A stretch of DNA of 64,000 nt. Source: Microbacterium abyssi. GTDB lineage: Bacteria; Actinomycetota; Actinomycetes; Actinomycetales; Microbacteriaceae. Below are positions 12,021 through 20,476 of this stretch, piece after piece. The translations under genes and the position numbers were made by a program. The first letter of the stretch is position 1. Every line of letters starts with the position of its first letter. Under the pieces are notes generated by a model. That model had not been told where the DNA came from. It was given only the letters and a program-made list of their open reading frames with translations, and made no database searches. The stretch spans positions 1,364,001-1,428,000 of the forward strand of contig NZ_CP063815.1 of NCBI RefSeq assembly GCF_015277895.1. The letters run 5' to 3'.

Positions 12021-13133
12021 TCAGAGCACCGAGTCCAATGGCTCGGCGTCCAGACCGTGCGCGAGCGCGACCCCTTCGTTGATCACGGCGCCCGCGGCGA
12101 CGTTCAGGCCGGCGCCGAAGGCGGCATCGGCGCCCAGCGCGCTGCGCCAGCCGTGCGCGGCGATCTTGCGCACGTACGGCAGCGTGGCGTTCGTCAACGC
12201 AGACGTCGAGGTGTTGGGCACCGCTCCGGGCATGTTCGCGACGCAGTAGAAGACCGTGTCGTGCACTGCGAACGTCGGATCGGCGTGCGTGGTCGGCCTG
12301 GTGTCCTCGAAGCATCCGCCCTGGTCGACGGCGATGTCCACCAACACGCTCCCCGGCCGCATCTGCGCGACCATCTCGTTCGTGACGAGCTTCGGTGCGC
12401 GCGCACCGGGGATCAGCACGGAGCCGATCACGAGGTCGGAGTCCAGCACCGCCCTGCGCAGGTCCAGCGGGTTGGATGCCGCAGTCTTCACCCGCCCCGC
12501 GAAGTGATCGTCGAGCATCCTGAGCCGCGGGATGTTCGTGTCGAACACGGTGACATCCGCTCCCATGCCGCTGGCGATAACGGCTCCGTTCGCACCGGCG
12601 ACGCCGCCTCCGATCACGGTCACTCTCGCCGGTCGCGTGCCCGGCACGCCGGACATCAGCAGTCCGAGACCGCCGTTCGAGCGCATGAGCGTGTTCGCGC
12701 CGACCAGGGGCGCGAGCCGGCCGGCGACCTCGCTCATGGGGGCGAGCAGCGGAAGGCTGCCGTTCGGGAGCTGCACGGTCTCGTATGCGATCGCCGTGAT
12801 GCCGTCCGCGATCAGCCGATCGGTGAGCGGTCGGTCCGCGGCCAGGTGGAGGTAGGTGAACAGCGTCAGATCGTCGCGGAAGTGGCCGTACTCGCTCGCG
12901 ATCGGCTCCTTGACCTTGAGGAGCAGCTCGGCGCGCGCCCAGACCTCCGCCGCGTCATCCAGCAGCGTGGCGCCCGCGTCGGCGTACTCGGCATCCGGCA
13001 TCGAAGACCCGACGCCGGCGCCGGACTGCACGAAGACCTCGTGACCTGCGGCGACGAGGTCGTGCACTCCCGACGGCGTCAGGGCCACGCGGTACTCGTT
13101 GTTCTTGATCTCGGTGGGGACGCTGATCCTCAT
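12021..13133 (-). CDS. ald: Alanine dehydrogenase
   Basis: The enzyme interconverts L-alanine and pyruvate plus ammonia with NAD. The 370-residue protein starts MRISVPTEIKNNEYRVALTP, the family N-terminus. It carries KVKEP with the substrate lysine near 75, YLHLAAD with the catalytic histidine near 96, the NAD-binding glycine loop VIGGGVAGANGA near 173, and SVLVDIAVDQGG with the catalytic aspartate near 270. GGAGAGGAA precedes the ATG. It is the second gene after the asparaginase on the same strand (55-nt gap), which suggests a small amino-acid catabolic unit. Its stop is only 3 nt from the stop of the convergent FtsK-type gene. Confidence 0.96.
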   Translation of the reverse strand: MRISVPTEIKNNEYRVALTPSGVHDLVAAGHEVFVQSGAGVGSSMPDAEYADAGATLLDDAAEVWARAELLLKVKEPIASEYGHFRDDLTLFTYLHLAADRPLTDRLIADGITAIAYETVQLPNGSLPLLAPMSEVAGRLAPLVGANTLMRSNGGLGLLMSGVPGTRPARVTVIGGGVAGANGAVIASGMGADVTVFDTNIPRLRMLDDHFAGRVKTAASNPLDLRRAVLDSDLVIGSVLIPGARAPKLVTNEMVAQMRPGSVLVDIAVDQGGCFEDTRPTTHADPTFAVHDTVFYCVANMPGAVPNTSTSALTNATLPYVRKIAAHGWRSALGADAAFGAGLNVAAGAVINEGVALAHGLDAEPLDSVL

Positions 13134-13188
13134 CGTGATTCCTCTCCGCCCTCTTCATCGAGGGACTGTGCGGCCCCGGGTCAGGGCA

Positions 13189-14184
13189 TCATATGCCGGC
13201 GCCGGGACGGATCATCCCGACGTCGCTCCCACCGCCGAGGACGGCGAGGGGAAGTTCTTCGGCCAGCGACGCCACATCCGTGTCGCTGAGAGCTCCGGCG
13301 CGCGCCAGGAGCGTCGCCGCGACGATCGTCGCGGCGCGTCCGGCGCCGTCGAGCATCTTCACGGCGACGGTCGCGCCGTTCGGGGCAACCATGACCATGA
13401 CGCCCTCCGCGCCGCCCTTGGCGAACACCCCGAGCCGCTCGATCGCGATGGTGTCCGGCCGACCGGGACCGTCGATGGTCCAGGGGTTCTCCTTCACGGC
13501 GCGCACGAGCGTGCCGGCGACGCGGTGCAGGGCGAAGGGGGAGCGCTCCGAGGCCGTCCCGATGCGGTGCATGCCACGTGCCAGGCCGGTGAGGGTGATC
13601 GCGTGCACCGGGGCGCCGCAGCCGTCGACCGAGGTGTGCGCGATCCGCTCGCCGGTCAGTCTCTCGATCACTTCGCGGATGTGCAGCTGCAGCGGATGCG
13701 CCGTGTCGAGGTAGCCCTCGGTCGGCCAGCCCGTCGCGACACAGGCACGCAGCATCGCGGCGTGCTTGCCGGAGCAGTTCATGCGGATGCGGGTCGGCCG
13801 GCCGTGCTCGCGGACGAGCTCGTCACGCGTGGCGGTGTCGCCCGGCCACGCGGGCGGGCAGGCGAGCGCGTCTTCGGTCAGGCCTCCGCCGGCGAGGACG
13901 TCGCGCACGACGTCGGCGTGCCGATCCGTGCCGGCGTGGCTCGCCGACGCGAGTGCGAGCTGCGAGCCTTCGAGGTCGGCACCGGCGGTGATGCACGCGA
14001 CGGCCTGGAGGGGCTTCAGGCTGGAACGGGGGAGGAACAGGGCGTCGGGATCGCCGAGCCTGCGCACGACCTCGCCGTCCGGGGAGAGCACGATCGCGGC
14101 GCCGGCGTGGCGGGATTCGACGAACCCGCTCCGTTCGACGACGGCGAGTTCAACGGCATCCGCGACGGTGAGAGTCTCCAGCAC
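13189..14184 (-). CDS. L-asparaginase II family protein (PF06089 type)
   Basis: The 331-residue protein matches the asparaginase II family first described in Rhizobium etli, which is unrelated in fold to the E. coli enzymes. Landmarks are VVERSGFVESRHAGAAIV near residue 15, the LPRSSLKPLQAVA segment near 50, the SASHAGTDRH motif near 80 and the MNCSGKHAAML motif near 133. The start is GTG at 14184 with a -10 hexamer 6 nt upstream and no ribosome site, so the mRNA is probably leaderless. The expected product is aspartate plus ammonia. The aspartase at 55421 could continue that route, but it lies 41 kb away and is separately transcribed. Confidence 0.88.
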   Translation of the reverse strand: MLETLTVADAVELAVVERSGFVESRHAGAAIVLSPDGEVVRRLGDPDALFLPRSSLKPLQAVACITAGADLEGSQLALASASHAGTDRHADVVRDVLAGGGLTEDALACPPAWPGDTATRDELVREHGRPTRIRMNCSGKHAAMLRACVATGWPTEGYLDTAHPLQLHIREVIERLTGERIAHTSVDGCGAPVHAITLTGLARGMHRIGTASERSPFALHRVAGTLVRAVKENPWTIDGPGRPDTIAIERLGVFAKGGAEGVMVMVAPNGATVAVKMLDGAGRAATIVAATLLARAGALSDTDVASLAEELPLAVLGGGSDVGMIRPGAGI

Positions 14185-14196
14185 CGCTCCAGCCTA
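14185..14196 (-). promoter_or_regulatory. Leaderless -10 element for the asparaginase gene
   Basis: On the minus strand TAGGCT (14191-14196) ends exactly 6 nt before the GTG start at 14184, the spacing expected if transcription begins at the start codon. Confidence 0.7.
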
Positions 14197-14243
14197 TCCG
14201 GGGATGCGGCGCGCGGCCGTCTGCGGCATGCGAGACTTCAGCC

Positions 14244-14717
14244 ATGGCTCTCGGAGAACACCACTACGCGCTGACCGCGACCTGGACCGGCGATCTCGGC
14301 ACGGGGACGAGCGGATACCGCGAGTACGCCAGGGACGTCACGCTGTCGGTCGACGGCAAGCCGGATGTCCTGGCATCCGCAGACAAGCCGTTTCGCGGGG
14401 ATGCCACGCGCTGGAACCCGGAGGACCTGCTGCTGGCCGCGCTCTCCGAATGCCACCTGCTCTCGTACCTGCACGCCTGCGTCACCGCGGGCGTCGTGGT
14501 GGTGTCGTATCGCGATCGCGCCATCGGCGTGATGACGGAGGACGGGCGGAGTGGGGGCGCCTTCACGGACGTGCTGCTGCGCCCTGAGGTCGTCGTCGCC
14601 GAGCCGGCGATGATCGAGCGCGCCGAGCAGGCGCACGCGGAGGCGCACCGGATGTGCTTCATCGCGAACTCCGTGAACTTCCCCGTTCGCCACGAGGCCG
14701 TGGTGACGACCCGCTGA
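14244..14717 (+). CDS. OsmC-family peroxiredoxin-like protein
   Basis: The 157-residue protein belongs to the OsmC/Ohr group of thiol-dependent organic hydroperoxide reductases. The two redox cysteines are in LSECHLLSYLH (near residue 72) and HRMCFIANSVNFPV (near residue 137), and the N-terminal part includes LGTGTSGYREYARDVTLSV. Its sequence is closer to the general OsmC-like branch than to true Ohr. The gene stands alone, divergent from the asparaginase. GAGACT, a weak -10 hexamer, lies 6 nt before the ATG, which would make a leaderless mRNA. The substrate is not predictable. Confidence 0.88.
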   Translation: MALGEHHYALTATWTGDLGTGTSGYREYARDVTLSVDGKPDVLASADKPFRGDATRWNPEDLLLAALSECHLLSYLHACVTAGVVVVSYRDRAIGVMTEDGRSGGAFTDVLLRPEVVVAEPAMIERAEQAHAEAHRMCFIANSVNFPVRHEAVVTTR

Positions 14718-14721
14718 CCCT

Positions 14722-14772
14722 GGCTTCCTGCTGAGCGCAGTTCAGGCCAGCCGGTCCCTGAGCCTGTGGAAG
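14722..14772. repeat. Dispersed intergenic repeat between convergent genes
   Basis: The gap between the OsmC and acyltransferase stops holds GGTCCCTGAGCCTGTGGAAG preceded by a loosely complementary CTTCCTGCTGAGCGCAG. I recognise the first part as the common actinobacterial intergenic motif of the type 'ccctgagcctgtcgaag'. It may fold and end transcripts from both sides. Confidence 0.5.
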
Positions 14773-14774
14773 GG

Positions 14775-15566
14775 TCAGCGCCGCTCGTGGGGGAGCGCCT
14801 GCTTGATCTTCTCGATCGGGCTCTGCGCGGGCGGCTCGTTGTAGACGCCGGCGAGCTCCTGGCCGCTGAGGGCGTGGATGCCGGCCATGATCTCGTCGGT
14901 CGCGAGGCGACGCGCCTTGCCGCTGGTCGCGGGGCCGTGCACGGAGACGTCGATCGGCGCACCGAACCGGACCGTAATGCGCTCTTTGGTCGAGGGGAGC
15001 TTCGCACCCTTGGGCATCACCTTGTCGGTGCCGATCAGGCCCACCGGAACCACCGGCGCGCCGGTCTGCAGCGCGAGGAACGCGACTCCGGTGCGGCCCT
15101 TGTACAGCCGGCCGTCGGTCGAACGGGTGCCCTCGGGGTAGAGCGCGACGGCGAGACCCTCCTCGAGCAGCTGGCGCTGCTGGTCCAGCGCATCGAGCGC
15201 CGCCTGGCCGGCACCGCGCCGCACCGGGATCGCGCCGATCGCCTCGAAGAACGACCGCTTGGCGGCGCCGGCGACACCGTGGCCCTCGAAGTACGAGGAC
15301 TTGGCCAGGAAGTGCACAGGGCGGGGCGCGGCGACGGGGATGGCGATCGAATCGATGAACGACAGGTGGTTGCTGGCGAAGATGACGGGTCCGTGTGCGG
15401 GAACCAGGTCGCGGCCCTCGACGTGCGGACGGTAGATGAGACGTGCCAGCGGTCCGATGATGGCGCGCCCCAGCGCATAGGTGAAGCCCGCGCGGCGCGG
15501 CGTCGCGCCTTCGTCCGAGGTCTCTACGTCGGGGGTCTCAGAGGTGCCGGACTGCGCAGAGGTCAT
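14775..15566 (-). CDS. plsC: 1-acyl-sn-glycerol-3-phosphate acyltransferase
   Basis: This enzyme transfers an acyl group to lysophosphatidate or a related acceptor at the membrane during phospholipid synthesis. The 263-residue protein has the acyltransferase motifs in order: the HX4D box in ASNHLSFIDSI near residue 82, the FLAKSSYFEGHG block near 111, the ALYPEGTRST block near 162 and the PVVPVGLIGT block near 191. The Asp/Glu/Thr-rich N-terminal 25 residues are variable. The start is ATG at 15566 with TACCCT 6 nt upstream, so it is probably leaderless. A paralogue acting on another acceptor cannot be excluded. Confidence 0.9.
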   Translation of the reverse strand: MTSAQSGTSETPDVETSDEGATPRRAGFTYALGRAIIGPLARLIYRPHVEGRDLVPAHGPVIFASNHLSFIDSIAIPVAAPRPVHFLAKSSYFEGHGVAGAAKRSFFEAIGAIPVRRGAGQAALDALDQQRQLLEEGLAVALYPEGTRSTDGRLYKGRTGVAFLALQTGAPVVPVGLIGTDKVMPKGAKLPSTKERITVRFGAPIDVSVHGPATSGKARRLATDEIMAGIHALSGQELAGVYNEPPAQSPIEKIKQALPHERR

Positions 15567-15578
15567 CGGATCAGGGTA
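15567..15578 (-). promoter_or_regulatory. Leaderless -10 element for plsC
   Basis: On the minus strand TACCCT (15573-15578) ends 6 nt before the ATG at 15566. Confidence 0.6.
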
Positions 15579-15679
15579 CTCCCGGATCCATTCCGTCCGC
15601 GGAATGAGCGTCGTTCAGCGGGAGCAAAGGCGAGTGCGACAATATGTACTGGTCCCCGCTCAAGATCCGAGGTTTCACT

Positions 15680-16627
15680 GTGCGCACACGCTCGCTCATC
15701 GCCCTGTCCACTCTCACTGCCGCCACGCTGCTGCTGGCCGGGTGCACGGGGACCGATGGCACGACAGGCGATGACGCTGACGGCGCCCCGACGGATCTGT
15801 GCTCCGCTGCGGTCGACTCCGGCACGGCGTCGGACGAGGTCGAGATCGAGGGCGACTTCGGTGCGGCTTCCACCGCCACTTTCGAACTCGGCCAGCAGGT
15901 CGACGAAGCGCAGCGCACCGTCCTGAGCGAGGGTGATGGCGACGCGATCGCGGATGGCGACTACGTCAGCTACGCGCTCAGCGCGTTCGACGGCGATTCG
16001 GGCGAGCGCCTCGGAGACGCCGGCTACGCCGAGGGCGAGCTTCTTCCCGCTCAGCTGACAGCGGATGCACCGCTCGGCCAGCTCATCGGCTGCGCGACCG
16101 TCGGTTCGCGCCTGTCGATCGTGTTCCCGACGACCGAGGACGCGGCGGCCCAGTTCTACATCCTCGATGTGCTCGACGTCGTCCCGACCGCGGCGTGGGG
16201 CGAAGAGCAGGCTCCCGCTGACGGCGCGCCGGCCGTCACTCTCGACGACGAGGGCGCCCCCACTGTCGAGATCCCCGAGGGCGATGCGCCGACCGAGATC
16301 CAGATCTCGGTGCTCAAGGAGGGTGACGGCATCGCCGTCGAGGACGGCGACACCACGCTGCTCCAGTACCACGGCGTGGGCTGGGAGTCCGGTGAGGTCT
16401 TCGACTCGTCGTGGGCCAACGGCGCACCGATCTCGAGCGAGGGCAACGGCTACGTGCCGGGCTTCGTGCAGGCGCTCGCCGGTCAGAAGGTCGGCTCCCA
16501 GGTGCTGGTCGTGATCCCTCCGGCTCTCGGATACGGCGAAGGCGAGATCAACGACGAGGACCTCACGGGTCAGACTCTCGTCTTCGTGATCGACATCCTC
16601 GCCACGATGCACCCGGCCGCCGCATAG
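15680..16627 (+). CDS. FKBP-type peptidyl-prolyl isomerase lipoprotein
   Basis: I place the start at GTG 15680 because the product then begins with a lipoprotein signal: basic VRTRSLIAL, a hydrophobic core, and the lipobox LLAGC with Cys near residue 21. GAGG lies 7-8 nt upstream. An in-frame ATG at 15644 would add 12 residues and bury the signal. The mature protein has two FKBP-like halves. The first (residues about 65-175) is degenerate. The second (about 215-310) keeps the core motifs YHGVGWESGEVFDSSW, VPGFVQALAGQKVGS and IPPALGYG. It should help fold secreted proteins outside the membrane. A cytosolic relative occurs at 59298. Confidence 0.85.
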   Translation: MRTRSLIALSTLTAATLLLAGCTGTDGTTGDDADGAPTDLCSAAVDSGTASDEVEIEGDFGAASTATFELGQQVDEAQRTVLSEGDGDAIADGDYVSYALSAFDGDSGERLGDAGYAEGELLPAQLTADAPLGQLIGCATVGSRLSIVFPTTEDAAAQFYILDVLDVVPTAAWGEEQAPADGAPAVTLDDEGAPTVEIPEGDAPTEIQISVLKEGDGIAVEDGDTTLLQYHGVGWESGEVFDSSWANGAPISSEGNGYVPGFVQALAGQKVGSQVLVVIPPALGYGEGEINDEDLTGQTLVFVIDILATMHPAAA

Positions 16628-16644
16628 CGCCTCTCGCCGGGGCT

Positions 16645-16656
16645 TAGGCTGGCGGC
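16645..16656 (+). promoter_or_regulatory. Leaderless -10 element for dxr
   Basis: TAGGCT (16645-16650) ends exactly 6 nt before the ATG at 16657; no separate ribosome site is present. Confidence 0.7.
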
Positions 16657-17739
16657 ATGCGTCGCATCATCGTCCTCGGTTCCACAGGCTCCATCGGCAC
16701 CCAGGCGGTGGAGGTGATCCGCGCCAACCCCCGCAGGTTCGAGCTCGTCGGCCTCGCGGCCGGCAGCAACGCCGAGCTCATGGCCCAGCAGGCGGAGAAG
16801 TTTCAGGTGGAGCACACGGCGCTGGGCGCCGACGAAGCCGAGCAGCTTGTCCGTGACGTCGAGGCGGATGTGGTGCTCAACGCCATCACCGGCTCCATCG
16901 GGCTCGGATCGACGCTTGCGGCGCTCAAGGCGGGCCGCACGCTGGCGCTGGCGAACAAGGAGTCGCTGATCGTCGGCGGTCAGCTGGTGAAGTCGGCGGC
17001 CGCAGAAGGTCAGATCGTGCCGGTCGACTCGGAGCACTCCGCACTTGCGCAGGCGCTGCGGTCGGGAACGCACGATGAGATCCGGCGCCTGGTGGTGACG
17101 GCATCCGGCGGACCGTTCCGCGGACGCGCGCGCGCCCAGATGACCGATGTCACCCCGGCCGAGGCGCTCGCGCACCCGACGTGGGACATGGGACGCGTCG
17201 TCACGACGAACTCGGCGACGCTCGTGAACAAGGGGCTCGAGGTCATCGAAGCCCATCTGCTCTTCGACGTGGACTACGACGACATCCAGGTCGTCGTGCA
17301 CCCGCAGTCGATCGTGCACTCGATGGTCGAGTTCATCGATGGTTCGACCATCGCTCAGGCCTCGCCGCCGGACATGAAGCTGCCGATCTCGCTCGCGCTC
17401 GACTGGCCGCATCGCATCGGCGGCGTCGGGCGCCCGCTGGACTGGACGCAGGCGACCAGCTGGGAGTTCGAACCGCTCGACGACGAGGCGTTCCCCTCGG
17501 TCGCGCTTGCCAAGAGCGTCGGACGGGCCGGCCGAACGTTCCCCGCCGTCTTCAATGCCGCGAACGAGCAGGCCGTCGACGCCTTCCACGAGGGAAGGCT
17601 GCCGTTCCTCGGCATCGTCGATACGATCGCACGCGTCGTGGATGCGCACGAGGCGCCGGACGCGCTGACGGTCGAGTCACTGGCGGACGCCGAGACGTGG
17701 GCTCGCGAGACCGCCGACCGGGTCATCGCGTCCAGCTGA
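16657..17739 (+). CDS. dxr: 1-deoxy-D-xylulose 5-phosphate reductoisomerase
   Basis: This is the second enzyme of the non-mevalonate isoprenoid pathway. It converts DXP to 2-C-methylerythritol 4-phosphate with NADPH. The 360-residue protein has the NADPH loop GSTGSIGTQ at residues 9-17 and [12 protein letters not shown] near 95. The metal and substrate residues are in PVDSEHSAL near 125, TASGGPFRG near 146 and [13 protein letters not shown] near 190. It is somewhat shorter than E. coli Dxr (398). It lies upstream of a site-2 protease gene and ispG, a grouping common in actinobacteria, but here a minus-strand block separates them. Confidence 0.97.
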   Translation: MRRIIVLGSTGSIGTQAVEVIRANPRRFELVGLAAGSNAELMAQQAEKFQVEHTALGADEAEQLVRDVEADVVLNAITGSIGLGSTLAALKAGRTLALANKESLIVGGQLVKSAAAEGQIVPVDSEHSALAQALRSGTHDEIRRLVVTASGGPFRGRARAQMTDVTPAEALAHPTWDMGRVVTTNSATLVNKGLEVIEAHLLFDVDYDDIQVVVHPQSIVHSMVEFIDGSTIAQASPPDMKLPISLALDWPHRIGGVGRPLDWTQATSWEFEPLDDEAFPSVALAKSVGRAGRTFPAVFNAANEQAVDAFHEGRLPFLGIVDTIARVVDAHEAPDALTVESLADAETWARETADRVIASS

Positions 17740-18021
17740 ACTCGTTTCGACTCGCTGGCGTTCGCTCAACGCGTTTCGTATGCGGATCCTTCGGCTCCTC
17801 CGCTCAACGACCCGCGATCTGCGCTCCTCGCTCAACGATCCGTATCGGTGCTTTCTGCGGAGCCTTCGGCTCCTCCGCTCAACGACCCGCGATCTGCCCT
17901 CCTCGCTCAACGATCCGTATCGGTGACTTCTGCGGGTCGTTGAGCGAAGGCGCGGAGCGCCGGAGACGAAACGGGCTGAGCGAGCGGAGCGAGTCGAAGC
18001 CTCTCCCGCTGCGGCAACCGC
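17740..18021. repeat. Tandem 75-bp repeat with inverted copy, between convergent genes
   Basis: This 282-base gap has no gene. Two copies of a 63-bp block (17788-17850 and 17863-17925) differ at one base and repeat with a period of 75 bp; each contains GCTCAACGACCCGCGATCTG. Downstream, 17935-17964 holds the same words in inverse orientation (GGGTCGTTGAGCG, then a GGCGCGGAGCGCC palindrome and GACGAAAC). Another GAGCGAGCGGAGCGAGTCG block lies at 17979-17997. The words resemble the 'ttgagcgag...gacgaaac' intergenic repeats of Microbacterium. The array may serve as a two-way terminator. Confidence 0.85.
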
Positions 18022-19635
18022 TCAGTCGGCGTACGGAACAGGCCAGTGCGGCTCCGGCACCGGCCACCCGGCATCCCGGAGAGCGCGCCGCGCAAGCTCG
18101 CGCGCCGAGTACGGCGTGCGGACCCCGCGGATGTCGCGGTAGTCCTGGTGGCCGGGCCCTGCCCACAGGATCGCGTCGCCCTCGTCGACCATTCCGACGG
18201 CGGCCACGATCGCCTTCTCCGGCGGCGAGAACTCGTGGATCTCAGCATCCGGTTGCGCGTCGCGCGCGCCGGCGATCAGCGTCGCGCGGATCGACGTCGG
18301 ATCCTCGAACCGCGGGTGGTGATCGGTGATGACGAGGATGTCGCTGCCCTCCACGGCGGTGCGGCCCATGTCGCGGCGCTTGGTGGCATCGCGGTCGCCG
18401 TCGGCGCCGAACAGCATCACCGTGCGTCCGGGTGTGACACGGCGGACGGCGGCGAGGGTCTTCACGAAGGCGTCGGGCGTGTGCCCGAAGTCGACATAGA
18501 CGGCCGGGCCCCGCTCGCCGGAGACGAGTTCCGTGCGCCCCGGCAGGTACGCGTCGATGCGCCCGTCGCGTGCGAGCGCTCCGGTGATGCGCTCCCACGC
18601 GTAGCCGCCCTCGAGCAGCATGACGATCGCCAGAGCGGCGTTCGCCGCCATGTGCGGGCCGATCACGGGGACGACGGTCGTCAGCGTGCGGTCCTGGGGC
18701 CCCGTCATCGTGAACCGGGTGCCGCGCTGGCGCTCCTCGTCGATGGTGACGACCCAGTCGGCGCGGGATGCCTCGTCCGCGTCGGCGGCGATCGCCGGGG
18801 TCCCCACGGTCACCACGGGCACCTCGGATGCCTCCACGACGTCGGCGCCGAAGGCTGAGTCGAGTGAGATCACCGCGCGGCGGGAGCGGTCGGGGCGGAA
18901 CAGCGGCAGCTTCGCCTCGAAGTACTCCGTCATGTCGGCGTAGTCGTCGAGGTGGTCGTGCGAGAGGTTGGTGAATCCGGCGACGTCGAAGACGATGCCG
19001 TCGACGCGGCGGCGGGAGAGCGCCTGCGCGCTTACCTCGACGGCCACAGCCTCGACGCGGCGTTCGCGCATCAAGGCCAGCAGCGCGTGCGTCTCGTAGG
19101 CCTCCGGTGTTGTGAGCCGCGAGATGATGACGTCACCCGCGATGTGCCTCTCGGCGGTGGACGACAGGCCCGTCACGACGCCGAGCTGGCGGAGGATGCC
19201 CTCCAGCAGATGCGTGACGCTGGTCTTGCCGTTCGTCCCGGTGGTTCCGAACAGCAGCGGGAGGTCGTCATCCGCTCCGGTGCCGTAGACCCAGGCGCTG
19301 AGCGCACCGAGCACGCCGCGCGGGTCGTCCACGATCACGATCGGCAGTCCGGAGTCGGCGGCGATGTCAGCGCCATCCTGATCGGTCACGACCGCGACCG
19401 CACCCTTTTCGGCCGCTGTCGCGGTGAAGACCGCACCATGCTGATTGACCCCGCGGATCGCGACGAACACGTCGCCGGGGCGGAGGTCGGCAGTGGCGAG
19501 GGTGATTCCGGTCAGGATGACGCCATCGAGCTCACCGCGGGTGGCGGTGCCGAATCGGGTGGCGAGGTCCGTCAGGGCCCGCTGTGGCGGAGCGTCCGGA
19601 CGGAGCACAGGAGGGAGGCTGGGCTGAGTCGACAT
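18022..19635 (-). CDS. murE: UDP-N-acetylmuramoyl-tripeptide synthetase (MurE family)
   Basis: This enzyme adds the third stem residue to UDP-MurNAc-L-Ala-D-Glu with ATP during peptidoglycan synthesis. The 537-residue protein has the Mur P-loop GTTGTNGKTSVTH near 155, the carbamoylated-lysine region FEAKLPLFRP near 278, VYVDFGHTPDAF near 384 and the C-terminal domain. At about residues 439-442 the usual substrate-selecting DNPR of meso-DAP enzymes reads HHPR, so Arg is kept but Asp-Asn is replaced. This fits a residue other than meso-DAP, as in the B-type walls of Microbacteriaceae, but is unproven. It lies outside any dcw cluster, so another murE may exist. Confidence 0.9.
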   Translation of the reverse strand: MSTQPSLPPVLRPDAPPQRALTDLATRFGTATRGELDGVILTGITLATADLRPGDVFVAIRGVNQHGAVFTATAAEKGAVAVVTDQDGADIAADSGLPIVIVDDPRGVLGALSAWVYGTGADDDLPLLFGTTGTNGKTSVTHLLEGILRQLGVVTGLSSTAERHIAGDVIISRLTTPEAYETHALLALMRERRVEAVAVEVSAQALSRRRVDGIVFDVAGFTNLSHDHLDDYADMTEYFEAKLPLFRPDRSRRAVISLDSAFGADVVEASEVPVVTVGTPAIAADADEASRADWVVTIDEERQRGTRFTMTGPQDRTLTTVVPVIGPHMAANAALAIVMLLEGGYAWERITGALARDGRIDAYLPGRTELVSGERGPAVYVDFGHTPDAFVKTLAAVRRVTPGRTVMLFGADGDRDATKRRDMGRTAVEGSDILVITDHHPRFEDPTSIRATLIAGARDAQPDAEIHEFSPPEKAIVAAVGMVDEGDAILWAGPGHQDYRDIRGVRTPYSARELARRALRDAGWPVPEPHWPVPYAD

Positions 19636-19718
19636 AGCCCGTCAATGATCTCACGCGCGATCCCCGGGGCGCGTCGAGCAGGTGCCCGGCGCGCCCCGAG
19701 GACCGGCGGAGCAGGCGA

Positions 19719-20378
19719 TCAGCGCGTGGAGCGGCGAGAGCCCCTAATCGTGATCACGAGTGCGACGATGCCGGCGAGCAGTCCCGCCGAGCCGAGTGCG
19801 ATGCCGACGGCGGGCGCGGGATCCGCTGAGCTCTCGGCCGCGGCATCCGGGTGCTCGCCATGACCGGCGTCCGCCCCTGCATCCGCCGTGTCGCTCACGC
19901 TGACAACGGGCGCGGGGGAGTCGAGGTCGTGCGGATCCTCGCCGTCCTCGGCGATCTCGACCCACTCGTTCGCTCCGGTCTCGCACTGCTGCTCGACCGG
20001 GAACGCGAGGGTCTCAGGGGCGTCCTCGCCGAGCCGCACGGCCATCGTCACCTCGCCGCGCAGATCATGAGGGATCGGCGTGGTGGCGGTGTAGGTGACC
20101 GCCGACACGAGGCCGTTGTCTGCGCGCTCCACGGCGACATCCCAGGTCGCATCGACCGTCGGTGCGACAGAGGTGAGGCCATCGGGCATCGTGATGCGCA
20201 GCGCCGTGGTGGGGGAGTTCTCGCAGCCGTGCGTGAACGAGAAGGCGAGCACGGCCGACCCCTCAGGGGTGACGGTGTCGGGGCTGACGCCGACGTGCGC
20301 CTGGGCTGCGGCGGGAGCCGCGAGCACGAGGCCCGCGGCGAGGGCGGCGACGAGCGCGCCGCGACGGGTTTTCGACAT
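19719..20378 (-). CDS. YcnI-family (DUF1775) secreted, membrane-anchored protein
   Basis: The start is ATG at 20378, chosen because CAGGAGAAACC precedes it and the product then begins with a signal peptide (basic MSKTRRG, hydrophobic core, AxA cleavage before HVGVSP near residue 28). The mature 190 residues match YcnI: an N-terminal histidine right after cleavage, THGCENSPTTALRITMP and CETGANEW. A His/Asp-rich linker and a C-terminal membrane helix with a basic end follow. Bacillus YcnI binds copper through the N-terminal His. It follows a membrane protein gene on the same strand, so both may act in copper handling. Confidence 0.88.
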   Translation of the reverse strand: MSKTRRGALVAALAAGLVLAAPAAAQAHVGVSPDTVTPEGSAVLAFSFTHGCENSPTTALRITMPDGLTSVAPTVDATWDVAVERADNGLVSAVTYTATTPIPHDLRGEVTMAVRLGEDAPETLAFPVEQQCETGANEWVEIAEDGEDPHDLDSPAPVVSVSDTADAGADAGHGEHPDAAAESSADPAPAVGIALGSAGLLAGIVALVITIRGSRRSTR

Positions 20379-20476
20379 GGTTTCTCCTGTACGTGTGCAG
20401 AGTCGTCTCTGCGTGCGGGCGCGTCTGTGGCGCGCGGAATCCGCGGTGGATGTAGGGGTGACACGTGTGCGGCTGA

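Noticed and set aside
15644-15679. Upstream ATG as start of the FKBP lipoprotein
   Set aside because: It would put twelve residues before the lipoprotein signal; GTG 15680 gives a standard signal with the lipobox.
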